The notes below the pieces were generated by a model. The model saw nothing but the letters and a program-made list of their open reading frames with translations, had not been told where the DNA came from and ran no database searches. Source: Nonomuraea glycinis (lineage in GTDB: Bacteria > Actinomycetota > Actinomycetes > Streptosporangiales > Streptosporangiaceae). From it: a stretch of DNA of 64,000 nt. The position numbers and the translations under genes are program-made. The stretch covers positions 1 through 64,000 of the forward strand of contig NZ_BMNK01000026.1 in the NCBI RefSeq assembly GCF_014646515.1, given 5' to 3'. How positions within the stretch are numbered: position 1 is the stretch's first letter; every line of letters starts with the position of its first letter. Below are positions 16,767 to 24,698 of this stretch, in pieces.

Positions 16767-18119
16767 ATGCCGGACTTCGTGGACCAGGTGATCCTGCATG
16801 TCAGGGCCGGTGACGGGGGGAACGGCTGCGCCTCCGTGCACCGGGAGAAGTTCAAGCCGCTGGGCGGCCCCGACGGCGGCGACGGCGGGCGCGGCGGCGA
16901 CGTGATCCTCGAAGTGGATCCCAACACCGCCACCCTGCTCGAATACCACTACCGCCCGCACCGCAAGGCCGACAAGGGCAAGCAGGGCCAGGGCTCCAAC
17001 CGGGACGGGGCCAACGGCGGGGACGTGATCCTGCCGGTGCCCAGCGGGACCGTCGTCAAGGACGCCCAGACCGGCGAGGTGCTGGTCGACCTGGTGGGCG
17101 TGGGGACGCGTTACGTGATCGCGCAGGGGGGCCACGGGGGGCTCGGCAACGCCGCGCTGGCCAGCGCCAAGCGGAAGGCACCCGGGTTCGCGCTGCTCGG
17201 CGAGCCCGGTGACGAGCTGGACGTCATGCTGGAGCTCAAGAGCGTCGCCGACGTGGCGCTGGTCGGCTTCCCGAGTGCGGGCAAGTCGTCGCTGATCGCG
17301 GCGCTGAGCGCGGCCAAGCCCAAGATCGCCGATTACCCGTTCACCACCCTGATCCCCAACCTGGGCGTGGTGACGGCGGGCGAGGACATCTTCACCGTCG
17401 CCGACGTGCCGGGGCTGATCCCGGGCGCCTCCGAGGGCAAGGGACTGGGCCACGAGTTCCTGCGCCACGTCGAGCGGTGCGACATGCTCGTGCACGTCAT
17501 CGACTGCGCCACCATGGAGCCGGGGCGCGACCCCGTCACCGACTACGAGGTGATCGAGGCCGAGCTGCACGCCTATGGCAAGCTCGAAGGCCGCCCGCGC
17601 ATGGTCGTGCTGAACAAGTCGGACGTGCCCGACGCCCGCGAGCTGGCCGAGCTGGTGCGCCCCGAGTTCGAGGCGCGGGGGCTGCGGGTCTTCACCGTGT
17701 CCGCCGCCACCCACGACGGGCTGCGCGAGCTGACCTTCGCGATGGGGGAGTGGGTGACCGCGGCCCGCGCCAACCGGCCGGTCGAGGAGCCGACGCGGCT
17801 GGTCATCAGGCCCAAGCAGCTCGGCGAGGCCGGATTCCGGGTGCGCCGGGTGAACGACGGCATGTTCCAGGTGACCGGCGAGAAGCCGGAGCGGTGGATC
17901 AGGCAGACCGACTTCACCAACGACGAGGCCGTGGGCTATCTCGCCGACCGGCTGGAGCGGCTCGGCGTGGAGCAGGAGCTGGTCAAGGCCGGCGCCACCG
18001 CCGGGGCGGAGGTCGTGATCGGGCCGATGGAGGGCGGGTACGTCTTCGACTGGCAGCCCACCCTCAATGCCGAGGCGGTGCGGCAGGGACCGCGCGGCTC
18101 CGACAACCGGCTGATGTGA
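16767..18119 (+). CDS. obgE: GTPase Obg (ribosome maturation / stress GTPase)
   Basis: This 450-residue GTPase binds the 50S subunit and affects ribosome assembly, growth and, in actinomycetes, differentiation. The Gly-rich Obg fold (about residues 1-160, GGPDGGDGGRGGDV) is followed by the G domain with G1 GFPSAGKSS, G3 DVPGL and G4 NKSD, and a C-terminal OCT domain (about 345-425). ATG 16767 gives the family N-terminus; the frame is open upstream by chance. The bases around its stop codon are the first copy of a short tandem repeat that continues past the gene. Confidence 0.96.
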   Translation: MPDFVDQVILHVRAGDGGNGCASVHREKFKPLGGPDGGDGGRGGDVILEVDPNTATLLEYHYRPHRKADKGKQGQGSNRDGANGGDVILPVPSGTVVKDAQTGEVLVDLVGVGTRYVIAQGGHGGLGNAALASAKRKAPGFALLGEPGDELDVMLELKSVADVALVGFPSAGKSSLIAALSAAKPKIADYPFTTLIPNLGVVTAGEDIFTVADVPGLIPGASEGKGLGHEFLRHVERCDMLVHVIDCATMEPGRDPVTDYEVIEAELHAYGKLEGRPRMVVLNKSDVPDARELAELVRPEFEARGLRVFTVSAATHDGLRELTFAMGEWVTAARANRPVEEPTRLVIRPKQLGEAGFRVRRVNDGMFQVTGEKPERWIRQTDFTNDEAVGYLADRLERLGVEQELVKAGATAGAEVVIGPMEGGYVFDWQPTLNAEAVRQGPRGSDNRLM

Positions 18120-18251
18120 CGGCCGCCGGCGGGCGGTGAACGGCAGGTGTACCGGCGGACGGTGAGCCAGGCCGAGAGCGGCTGATGTGACGGCCGCCGG
18201 CAGCGGCTGGTGTGACGGCCGCCGGCAGCGGCTGGTGTGCCGGCTGCCGGC
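18108..18251. repeat. Tandem repeat derived from the obgE 3' end
   Basis: The 23 bp around the obgE stop (18108-18130) reappear as three 25-bp units at 18177-18201, 18202-18226 and 18227-18251, the last with a few changes. Each unit contains GTGACGGCCGCCGGC or a close variant. This looks like stepwise slippage duplication of the gene end in the obgE-proB gap. Confidence 0.85.
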
Positions 18252-18301
18252 CGACCATCGCGCGGGTGGCTGCTGGCGCGTGGGTGTGGGACAGCCTCGG
18301 A

Positions 18302-18314
18302 TAGGGTTTGGACG
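18302..18314 (+). promoter_or_regulatory. Leaderless -10 box of proB
   Basis: TAGGGT at 18302-18307 is followed by TTGGAC and then GTG 18314. The identical box and 6-nt spacing occur before folC. It favours GTG 18314 over the in-frame TTG at 18308. Confidence 0.55.
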
Positions 18315-19432
18315 TGCGTGAACAGCTCAGCTCAGCGTCCAAGGTCGTCGTCAAGGTCGGATCGTCCTCGCTCACCACGCCCGCGGGCACGATCGACGTG
18401 GACCGGGTCGACGCGCTCGTGGACGTGCTCGCGACCCGCCGCCGCGCGGGCACGCAGATCGTGCTGGTCTCGTCCGGGGCGATCGCGGCGGGTCTCGGCC
18501 CGCTCGGACTGGCCTCGCGACCTCGCGACCTCGCCACGCAGCAGGCCGCCGCGTCGGTCGGCCAGGGCGTGCTGGTCGCCCGCTACACCTCCTCCTTCGC
18601 GCGGTACGGCCTGCGCGTCGGACAGGTGCTGCTGACCGCCGACGACATGATGCGGCGGGCCCACCACGCCAACGCCCAGCGGACCCTGGACCGGCTGCTG
18701 GATCTCGACATCGTGCCGATCGTCAACGAGAACGACACCGTCGCCACCGACGAGATCCGCTTCGGCGACAACGACCGGCTGGCCGCCCTGGTCACGCACC
18801 TCATCAGGGCCGACGCGCTGGTCCTGCTCTCCGACGTGGACGCGCTGTACGACGGCCCGCCGAGCCGTGCCGGGTCGCGCCGGCTGGCGGAGATCCGCGG
18901 GCCGGAGGACCTGGTGGGTGTCGAGCTCGGCAGGAGCGGCGGCCGGGTCGGCACCGGCGGCATGATCACCAAGGTGCAGGCGGCCAAGATCGCCACCGGC
19001 GCGGGCGTGCCGGTGGTGCTGACCGCAGCCGCGCACGCCGCCCAGGCGCTGGCCGGCGCCGACGTCGGCACCTTCTTCCACCCGGGTGGCCGCCATCCGG
19101 GCACCCGGCTGCTGTGGCTGGCCCACGCGGCCACCGGGCGCGGGCGGCTGCATCTCGACGCGGGCGCGGTCGAGGCCGTCGTCACCCGGCGCAAGTCGCT
19201 GCTGCCCGCCGGGGTCACCTCGGTCGAGGGCGAGTTCGCCGCGGGCGACCCGGTCGACCTGTGCGGGCCGCGCGGCCGGGTGCTGGCGCGCGGACTGGTC
19301 AACTTCGACGCCGGCGAGATCCCCGAGCTGCTCGGGCGCTCCACCAAAGAGCTGGCCGTCACCCTCGGTCCGGAATATGAACGCGAGCTGATTCACCGTG
19401 ACGACATCGTCATACTGGAGTCCACCAGCTGA
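18314..19432 (+). CDS. proB: Glutamate 5-kinase
   Basis: This enzyme phosphorylates glutamate, the first step of proline synthesis, and is normally feedback-inhibited by proline. The 372-residue product has an amino-acid kinase domain (KVGSSSLTTP at the start, VSSGAIAAGL, NENDTVATDEIRFGDND) and a C-terminal PUA domain (about 275-365), so it is full length. In most actinobacteria proA follows within a few tens of bases. Here an IscB element of about 1.8 kb begins 10-20 nt after the proB stop, so proA is separated from proB. Confidence 0.95.
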   Translation: MREQLSSASKVVVKVGSSSLTTPAGTIDVDRVDALVDVLATRRRAGTQIVLVSSGAIAAGLGPLGLASRPRDLATQQAAASVGQGVLVARYTSSFARYGLRVGQVLLTADDMMRRAHHANAQRTLDRLLDLDIVPIVNENDTVATDEIRFGDNDRLAALVTHLIRADALVLLSDVDALYDGPPSRAGSRRLAEIRGPEDLVGVELGRSGGRVGTGGMITKVQAAKIATGAGVPVVLTAAAHAAQALAGADVGTFFHPGGRHPGTRLLWLAHAATGRGRLHLDAGAVEAVVTRRKSLLPAGVTSVEGEFAAGDPVDLCGPRGRVLARGLVNFDAGEIPELLGRSTKELAVTLGPEYERELIHRDDIVILESTS

Positions 19433-19444
19433 GGTCCGACGACG

Positions 19445-19823
19445 AGTACACGCGGAGTGAAGGCGTCAACGACCCCGGTCTGAAGGCCGGAGCTTGAGGG
19501 ACCGCTAGGTGCTTTGAGCTCGTATTGACCAGCCCGAGCCATCACGAACAGGAGGTGCATCCTTGATGGCTACGTTTCACGTAGGACAGCAGACCCACCG
19601 GCAGGTGCTTCCTCAGCCTGCCGCTCTGGAATCGGTGTCAGCAGACAACCCGGGTCGGGACGAAACGGGACACCGGCGCCCCCGCGATGGGGTATCCGGC
19701 GTGGAACATGGGCGAGGGGAGACCCGCCGTACCGTACCAGGCGGTGGGCGTTACCCCGAGGCGTCGCACGACGTCGAGGGAGGCTGCGGCATTCCCGCCG
19801 CACTTGGGGCATACCAACCGCGC
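19445..19823 (+). ncRNA. Putative omega-RNA of the IscB system
   Basis: IscB nucleases use a long RNA encoded just upstream of their gene, with the guide at its 5' end. Here about 380 nt lie between proB and the conserved IscB start. Visible stems are CCGGTC/GGCCGG with a TGAA loop (19475-19490), GCTCG/CGAGC (19518-19522 with 19535-19539), GGCAGG/CCTGCC (19600-19605 with 19617-19622) and TGCGGC/GCCGCA (19785-19790 with 19797-19802). Codon use in the overlapping open frame gives no protein family. The guide should be the first 16 or so nt, at the proB-element junction. The 5' end and fold are inferred, not measured. Confidence 0.72.
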
Positions 19824-21131
19824 GTGTTCGTGCTCGACAGGCACGGCATCCCGCTTCAACCCGCCCGCCCGGCGATGGCGCGCAAACTGCTGGCCTCGGG
19901 CCGGGCGGTCATTCACCGCCGCACCCCTCTGGTCGTCCGGCTGAAAGACCGGGGCGCCGGCTCCAGCGCGGTACCCGGCGTCGAGGTCGGCCTCGACCCC
20001 GGCAGCAAGCACACCGGCATCGCCGTCTTCACCAACGACAAGGGCACCCGGACCGGGCTGGTGGCGGTGCAACTCGACCACCGGGGCGGGCGCATCCGCG
20101 ACAGCATGGCCGCCCGCGCCGGATACCGGCGACGCCGCAGGTCGGCGAACCTGCGCCACCGGGCGCCACGTTTCCGCAACCGAACCCGGCCGCGAGGGTG
20201 GCTGGCGCCGTCGCTGCGGCACCGGGTGGACACCACCATGTCCTGGGTGGACCGGCTGACCCGATGGGCGCCGGTGCGGGCGGTGCACGTGGAGCGGGTC
20301 GCGTTCGACACCCACGCCATGTCCGCCGGCCGCCCACTGGCAGGCGCCGAGTATCAGCAGGGCACCCTGGCCGGATATGAGGTGCGCGAGTTCCTGCTGG
20401 CCAAGTGGGGCCGGGCCTGCGCCTACTGCGCCGCCAGCGGCGTGCCACTGAACATCGATCACATCCACCCCCGCAGCCGGGGCGGGCCGGACCGCGTCAG
20501 CAACCTGGTCGTGGCCTGCATCAGTTGCAACCAGGCCAAGAGCAGCATGCCGGTGGAGGTTTTCCTGGCCGGGCGGCCGAAGGTCCTGGCGCGGGTACTG
20601 GCCCAGGCCAAGGCCCCGCTGCGGGACGCGGCGGCGGTCAACGCCACCCGGTGGGCGCTGTGGCGGGCCCTGGCCGCCACCGGCCTGCCCGTCCACACCG
20701 CCTCCGGCGGGCGCACCAAATGGAACCGGTCACGGACCGGCGCCACCAAGTCACACACCCTGGACGCGCTGCACGTAGGAGTGCTCGACCAGGTGACCGG
20801 CCGGCCCGCCACCGTGCTGGTCGCCGCCGCGACAGGCCGGGGCTCCTACTGCCGGACCCGTACCAACGCCTTCGGCTTCCCCCGACTGAGACTGCCGCGC
20901 GTCAAACAGATCCGCGGATTCGCCACCGGCGACCTGGTCCGCGCCATCGTCCCGGCAGGCAAGAAAACCGGGACCTGGACCGGGCGGGTCGCGGTCCGCA
21001 CCAGCGGCAGCTTCAACATCACCACCGCGGCCGGGACCGTGCAGGGCATCGGACACCGACACGTCCGACGGCTACAACGCGGCGACGGTTACGCCTACAC
21101 CACTCGAGGAGAACCCGATGCGCTCATCTGA
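19824..21131 (+). CDS. iscB: IscB RNA-guided nuclease
   Basis: This is a Cas9-ancestor nuclease guided by an omega-RNA. From GTG 19824 the product is 435 residues: a PLMP domain (1-40, VFVLDRHGIPLQP, ARKLLASGRAVI), RuvC-I with D58 (VGLDPGSKHTGIAV), an Arg-rich bridge helix (YRRRRRSANLRHRAPRFRNR), RuvC-II with E157, an HNH domain with two CxxC pairs and D212-H213 (NIDHIHPRSRGGPDRVSN), RuvC-III with H311 and D314 (SHTLDALHVG), and a C-terminal TAM-interacting region (about 330-435). All catalytic residues are present. The frame is open back to ATG 19563, but those 87 codons overlie the omega-RNA. TnpB is excluded by the HNH and PLMP domains. Confidence 0.95.
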   Translation: MFVLDRHGIPLQPARPAMARKLLASGRAVIHRRTPLVVRLKDRGAGSSAVPGVEVGLDPGSKHTGIAVFTNDKGTRTGLVAVQLDHRGGRIRDSMAARAGYRRRRRSANLRHRAPRFRNRTRPRGWLAPSLRHRVDTTMSWVDRLTRWAPVRAVHVERVAFDTHAMSAGRPLAGAEYQQGTLAGYEVREFLLAKWGRACAYCAASGVPLNIDHIHPRSRGGPDRVSNLVVACISCNQAKSSMPVEVFLAGRPKVLARVLAQAKAPLRDAAAVNATRWALWRALAATGLPVHTASGGRTKWNRSRTGATKSHTLDALHVGVLDQVTGRPATVLVAAATGRGSYCRTRTNAFGFPRLRLPRVKQIRGFATGDLVRAIVPAGKKTGTWTGRVAVRTSGSFNITTAAGTVQGIGHRHVRRLQRGDGYAYTTRGEPDALI

Positions 21132-21201
21132 CCGTTTCGACGGCGGTTCTCCTAACGGCCAATCGCCTACCCCTACCCTGCCCCGCAGGAGTCCGTTTCC
21201 T

Positions 21202-21221
21202 CTCCAGCCTGAACGCCGGAG
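21202..21221 (+). repeat. Right-end hairpin of the IscB element
   Basis: CTCCAGC and GCCGGAG pair with one mismatch around CTGAAC. The sequence matches the left-end hairpin at 15 of 18 positions and lies 19 nt before the proA ATG. In IS200/IS605 elements the single-strand cut lies a few bases 3' of this hairpin. Confidence 0.65.
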
Positions 21222-21239
21222 TCTCCAGGGAGGTACCTG

Positions 21240-22520
21240 ATGACAACAGAGTTCCTACGGGTCGCCCATGCCGCGCGGGAGGCTGCCGCCGAGCTGGCCC
21301 CGCTGCCGCGGGCGCCCAAGGACCGGGCGTTGCGTGCCATCGCCGATGCTCTGGTCGCGCACACCGCCGAGATCGTCGAGGCCAACGCCAAGGACGTCGA
21401 GCAGGCCAGGGCGCAGGGCACCGCCGAGGCCATGGTGGACCGGCTCCGGCTGGACGAGGCCCGGATCGCCGCCATCGCCGAGGCGGTGCGGCAGGTGGCC
21501 GACCTGCCCGACCCGGTGGGCGAGGTGGTGCGCGGCTCCACACTGCCCAACGGGCTGGAGCTGCGCCAGCTCAGGGTGCCGATGGGCGTCATCGGCATCA
21601 TCTTCGAAGGCCGCCCCAACGTCACCGTCGACGCCGCCGCGCTCTGCCTCAAGAGCGGCAACGCGGCGTTGCTGCGGGGCTCATCCAGCGCCTACTCCTC
21701 CAACACCACGCTGGTGAAGGTCATGCAGGAGGCGCTGGCGGGCACCGAGGTCCCGGCCGGGGCCGTGCAGCTCGTGCCGGGCCTCACCCGGGACTCGGTC
21801 AAGGAGTTGATGCGCGCTCGCGGGCTGGTCGACGTGCTGATCCCGCGTGGCGGCGCGTCGTTGATCAACTCGGTGGTCGAGGAGTCGACCGTGCCGGTGA
21901 TCGAGACCGGCGTCGGCAACTGCCACGTCTACATCGACGCCGCGGCCGACCAGGAGCTGGCCGTGGAGATCCTGGTCAACGCCAAGGCGCAGCGGCCCTC
22001 GGTGTGCAATGCGGCTGAGACGTTCCTGGTGCACGCCGATGTGGCGGCGGAGTTCGTACCGAAAGCGCTGGAGGCGCTCAGGGCGGCGGGTGTGACGGTG
22101 CACGGTGACGAGGCGATCGCTCGTCACGGGGAGGTGGTGCCGGCCACCGAGGAGGACTTCTTCGCCGAATATCTCTCCTACGACATCGCCGCCGCGGTGG
22201 TCGGCTCGCTGGAGGAGGCCGTGGCGCACATCAGGCGCTACGGCTCCGGCCACACCGAGGCGATCGTCACCCGCTCCCAGCAGGCGGCCCGCAGGTTCGT
22301 GGCGCTGGTGGACTCGGCGGCGGTCGCGGTCAACGCCTCGACCCGGTTCACCGACGGCGGCGAGTTCGGCTTCGGCGCGGAGATCGGCATCTCCACCCAG
22401 AAGCTGCACGCGCGCGGCCCGCTGGGCCTGCCGGAGCTGACCTCCACCAAGTGGGTCTACACCGGCGAGGGCCACCTGCGCACCTCAGAGGGCACGGTCA
22501 TCGCCGGGTCGGGCAGCTGA
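21240..22520 (+). CDS. proA: Glutamate-5-semialdehyde dehydrogenase (gamma-glutamyl phosphate reductase)
   Basis: This enzyme reduces gamma-glutamyl phosphate to glutamate semialdehyde with NADPH, the second step of proline synthesis. The 426-residue product has the aldehyde-dehydrogenase fold, with GVIGIIFEGRPNVTVDAAAL near the start of the NADPH domain and catalytic C256 in RPSVCNAAET. Length is standard. The AGGGAGG Shine-Dalgarno at 21228-21234 lies directly beside the IscB right end, so insertion stopped just short of damaging translation. Transcription must now come through the IscB element or from within it. Confidence 0.97.
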   Translation: MTTEFLRVAHAAREAAAELAPLPRAPKDRALRAIADALVAHTAEIVEANAKDVEQARAQGTAEAMVDRLRLDEARIAAIAEAVRQVADLPDPVGEVVRGSTLPNGLELRQLRVPMGVIGIIFEGRPNVTVDAAALCLKSGNAALLRGSSSAYSSNTTLVKVMQEALAGTEVPAGAVQLVPGLTRDSVKELMRARGLVDVLIPRGGASLINSVVEESTVPVIETGVGNCHVYIDAAADQELAVEILVNAKAQRPSVCNAAETFLVHADVAAEFVPKALEALRAAGVTVHGDEAIARHGEVVPATEEDFFAEYLSYDIAAAVVGSLEEAVAHIRRYGSGHTEAIVTRSQQAARRFVALVDSAAVAVNASTRFTDGGEFGFGAEIGISTQKLHARGPLGLPELTSTKWVYTGEGHLRTSEGTVIAGSGS

Positions 22521-22650
22521 CCGGATCGGACAGGGGGCAGGGCCGTAGGCGGCTGGGGCGGGAGCAGGGCTCGACAGCCTGCCGGCGAAGGGTTCCCACC
22601 TTCGCGGCCGGACCTTCGGCGCGCCGCCGACGTCTTTGACCGTCGCGGCG

Positions 22651-22657
22651 CTAGGGT
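22651..22657 (+). promoter_or_regulatory. Candidate -10 box of the kinase gene
   Basis: TAGGGT occurs at 22652-22657, about 36 nt before the GTG start, with a GGGGAGGGA ribosome-binding site between them. Unlike folC and proB this would give a short leader. Confidence 0.4.
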
Positions 22658-22693
22658 TGTGTCCCTTATGGGCGCGCCGAGCGGGGAGGGACG

Positions 22694-24613
22694 GTGAGCA
22701 AGCTCGGCAAGGTCGGGCCTTACACCCTGCTGGAGCGGCTTGGCCGCGGCGGCATGGGCGAGGTCTACCTCGCGAGCGCTCGCCGTGGTGAGCGTGTCGC
22801 ACTCAAGGTGCTGCACGATCTCAACGAGGACGAATCCTCACGCATCAGGCTCGAACGCGAGGTCCGCGCACTGCGCAGGGTCGAGAGCCCGTACGTGGCG
22901 AAGGTCCTCGACGCCGACCTGTCGTGTGCCCGCCCCTACCTGGTCATGGAGCACATCGAGGGTGCCACGCTGCTGGACCTCGTACGCAAGCAGGGGTCGC
23001 TCGACCTGTCGCAGCTCGTCGATCTCGCGCATGGCATCGCCACCGCGCTCGCCATCATCCACGCGGCCGGGATCGTGCACCGCGACCTCAAGCCCGGCAA
23101 CATCCTCATGGGCAACGACGGCCCGGTGCTCATCGACTTCGGCATCGCCCAGGTGATCGACGCCACCCGGCTCACCATGACCGGCACCTTCCTCGGCACG
23201 CCCGGCTACACCGCGCCGGAGATCTTCGCCGACGAGCAGGTGGAGTCGCCCGCCGACGTGCACGCCTGGGCGGCGACGGTGGCGTTCGCGGCCACCGGGC
23301 GGCCGACGTTCGGGCGCGGCACGCCCGAAGCGCAGATGTACGCGGTGCTGAACGGCCACGCCGACCTCAAGGGCGTGCCGGTGGCGCTGCTGCCGCTGGT
23401 GCGGGCGGCGCTCAACCGCGAGCCGGGCAAGCGGCCCACCGCGGCGCTGCTGGCCGACCGGCTGGCCCGGCTGGCCAAGGCGACCAGCGCCAGCGCCACC
23501 GAGGCCGAGCCCGGGGGCCGGTCCGGGCCCGCAGAGGAGGAGGCGCGGGGCCGTACCGGAGAGGACGCCAAGTCCGTGCCGCCGCGCGGTCGCGCCGGCG
23601 AGGAGCCCGCGACACCTCGGCCGCGCGCCGACGGCAAGGTGCCCTCACCTCGCCCCCGTACGGCCACCGCCCGCGCGGCCACTGACGGGAAGGTGCCGTC
23701 GCCGCGGGGCCGTGGCGTGGAGGAGGGGACGGCGCGGGGTCGTGGCGACGATGGGAAGGGGCTGACGCCCCGGGGCCGTGGTGATGAGGTGAAGGCCCGG
23801 GGTCGTGGTGAGGATGTGAAGGCCCGGGGGCGCGGTGACGAGGGAAAGGTTCCGTCTCCCCGGGGGGACGGGAAGGCGCCGTCGTCCCGGGTGCGTGGGG
23901 ACGATGGCAAGGTGCCGTCGTCTCGGGGGCGGGCCGGGGATGACGGCAAGACAGGGGTGCGGAGCCGGCTGGGCAGTGACGGCAGGGGTGCCGCGGTGCG
24001 CAGCCGCGTCCGGGAGGGCGCTCAGACGGCCGTACGGGCCCGCACCAGGACCCAGACGGCCGCCCGCGAGGCCCGGCTCAGGTCCGAGGCCACCACCCTG
24101 CCGGCCGGCAACACGGCGCTGGTGCTGCTCGCCGTGCTGGCCGTGCCGTGTGTGGTGGCCTCGGTGATGTGGCCGATCGCCTCCATCGGCATCACCGCCG
24201 TGTTCGTGGTGCTGACCAGGACCCTCTGGATGGGCCACTGGATGGTCAGGAAGCGCACCTCGCGGCGGGTACAGGTGACGTTGCGGGTGCTGCTGTTCCC
24301 GTTCGCGCTGGTGGGCGCGGGCACGACGGCGGTCGTGTGGCCCGGTGCGCCCGTCGCCGTGGCGGCGGGCGGCGCGCTCTGGGTCACCGGCGGCGGCGTG
24401 ATCGACTCGCTGTGGTGGCAGCAGCCCGCGCCGGTCACCGTGGCGGGCGTGGTGTTCGGCATGCTCTGCGGCGGCATCACCGGCCGGGAGATCGAGCGGA
24501 TCGGCGCCCGGATGCCGGAGCTGCGCAGGGAAGGGCTGCGCGCACTGGCCGTGCTGGGCGGCTTCGTCGCCCTGTGCGCGGCTGCCGTGCGCGCGATCGC
24601 CCTGCTGCTCTGA
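22694..24613 (+). CDS. Membrane-anchored Ser/Thr protein kinase (PknB-like catalytic domain)
   Basis: The 639-residue protein has an N-terminal Hanks-type kinase domain (about 7-265): Gly loop LGRGGMGEVYLA, K38, catalytic loop HRDLKPGN with D131, and DFGIAQ. A low-complexity linker (about 275-450) repeats Arg-Gly-Arg and GKVPSPR units. The C-terminal 170 residues hold about five hydrophobic helices. No PASTA or other extracellular sensor domain is present, so the signal may be membrane-derived. The kinase catalytic residues are all intact. The gene stands alone between proA and a convergent M48 peptidase. Confidence 0.92.
   Translation: MSKLGKVGPYTLLERLGRGGMGEVYLASARRGERVALKVLHDLNEDESSRIRLEREVRALRRVESPYVAKVLDADLSCARPYLVMEHIEGATLLDLVRKQGSLDLSQLVDLAHGIATALAIIHAAGIVHRDLKPGNILMGNDGPVLIDFGIAQVIDATRLTMTGTFLGTPGYTAPEIFADEQVESPADVHAWAATVAFAATGRPTFGRGTPEAQMYAVLNGHADLKGVPVALLPLVRAALNREPGKRPTAALLADRLARLAKATSASATEAEPGGRSGPAEEEARGRTGEDAKSVPPRGRAGEEPATPRPRADGKVPSPRPRTATARAATDGKVPSPRGRGVEEGTARGRGDDGKGLTPRGRGDEVKARGRGEDVKARGRGDEGKVPSPRGDGKAPSSRVRGDDGKVPSSRGRAGDDGKTGVRSRLGSDGRGAAVRSRVREGAQTAVRARTRTQTAAREARLRSEATTLPAGNTALVLLAVLAVPCVVASVMWPIASIGITAVFVVLTRTLWMGHWMVRKRTSRRVQVTLRVLLFPFALVGAGTTAVVWPGAPVAVAAGGALWVTGGGVIDSLWWQQPAPVTVAGVVFGMLCGGITGREIERIGARMPELRREGLRALAVLGGFVALCAAAVRAIALLL
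23690..23960 (+). repeat. Low-complexity coding repeat in the kinase linker
   Basis: Degenerate in-frame repeats encode RGRGDE/DVKA and GKVPS(P/S)RG units, roughly 20-60 bp long, joining the kinase domain to the membrane domain. Short unit length and in-frame coding argue for slippage-driven linker expansion. Confidence 0.7.
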
Positions 24614-24698
24614 GCCTTTGCTGTTCTGACCCGGCGGCTGTCGCGCCGGGTGCGGGTTCTGTCGGTCAGCCGGCCGTCGCGTGGGGTGTGGTCGCCCG

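Larger units (their letters stand above)
19445..21228 (+). mobile_element. IscB element (IS200/IS605-like, transposase-free) between proB and proA
   Basis: The element consists of an omega-RNA-like segment, one IscB gene and a short right end, with no TnpA. A hairpin-forming 18-mer near the left end (CCGGTCTGAAGGCCGGAG, 19475-19492) recurs near the right end (CCAGCCTGAACGCCGGAG, 21204-21221) with 15 of 18 bases identical in the same orientation. Such subterminal hairpins are typical of IS200/IS605-type ends. The exact borders are estimates: left between 19433 and 19470, right just past the second hairpin, up to about 21230. The right border falls immediately before the proA ribosome-binding site (AGGGAGG). 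No target duplication is expected for this transposon type. Confidence 0.82.

Noticed and set aside
18177..18251. Possible CRISPR array at the 25-bp repeats after obgE
   Set aside because: The units abut without spacers and derive from the obgE gene end; no cas genes are in the window.
19563..21131. Reading the nuclease as TnpB or Cas12-like
   Set aside because: The protein has a PLMP N-terminus, an Arg-rich bridge helix and an HNH domain between RuvC-II and RuvC-III, which define IscB. TnpB lacks HNH.
23690..23960. Possible CRISPR or minisatellite in the kinase linker
   Set aside because: The repeats are degenerate, in frame and encode a continuous linker; there are no unique spacers.
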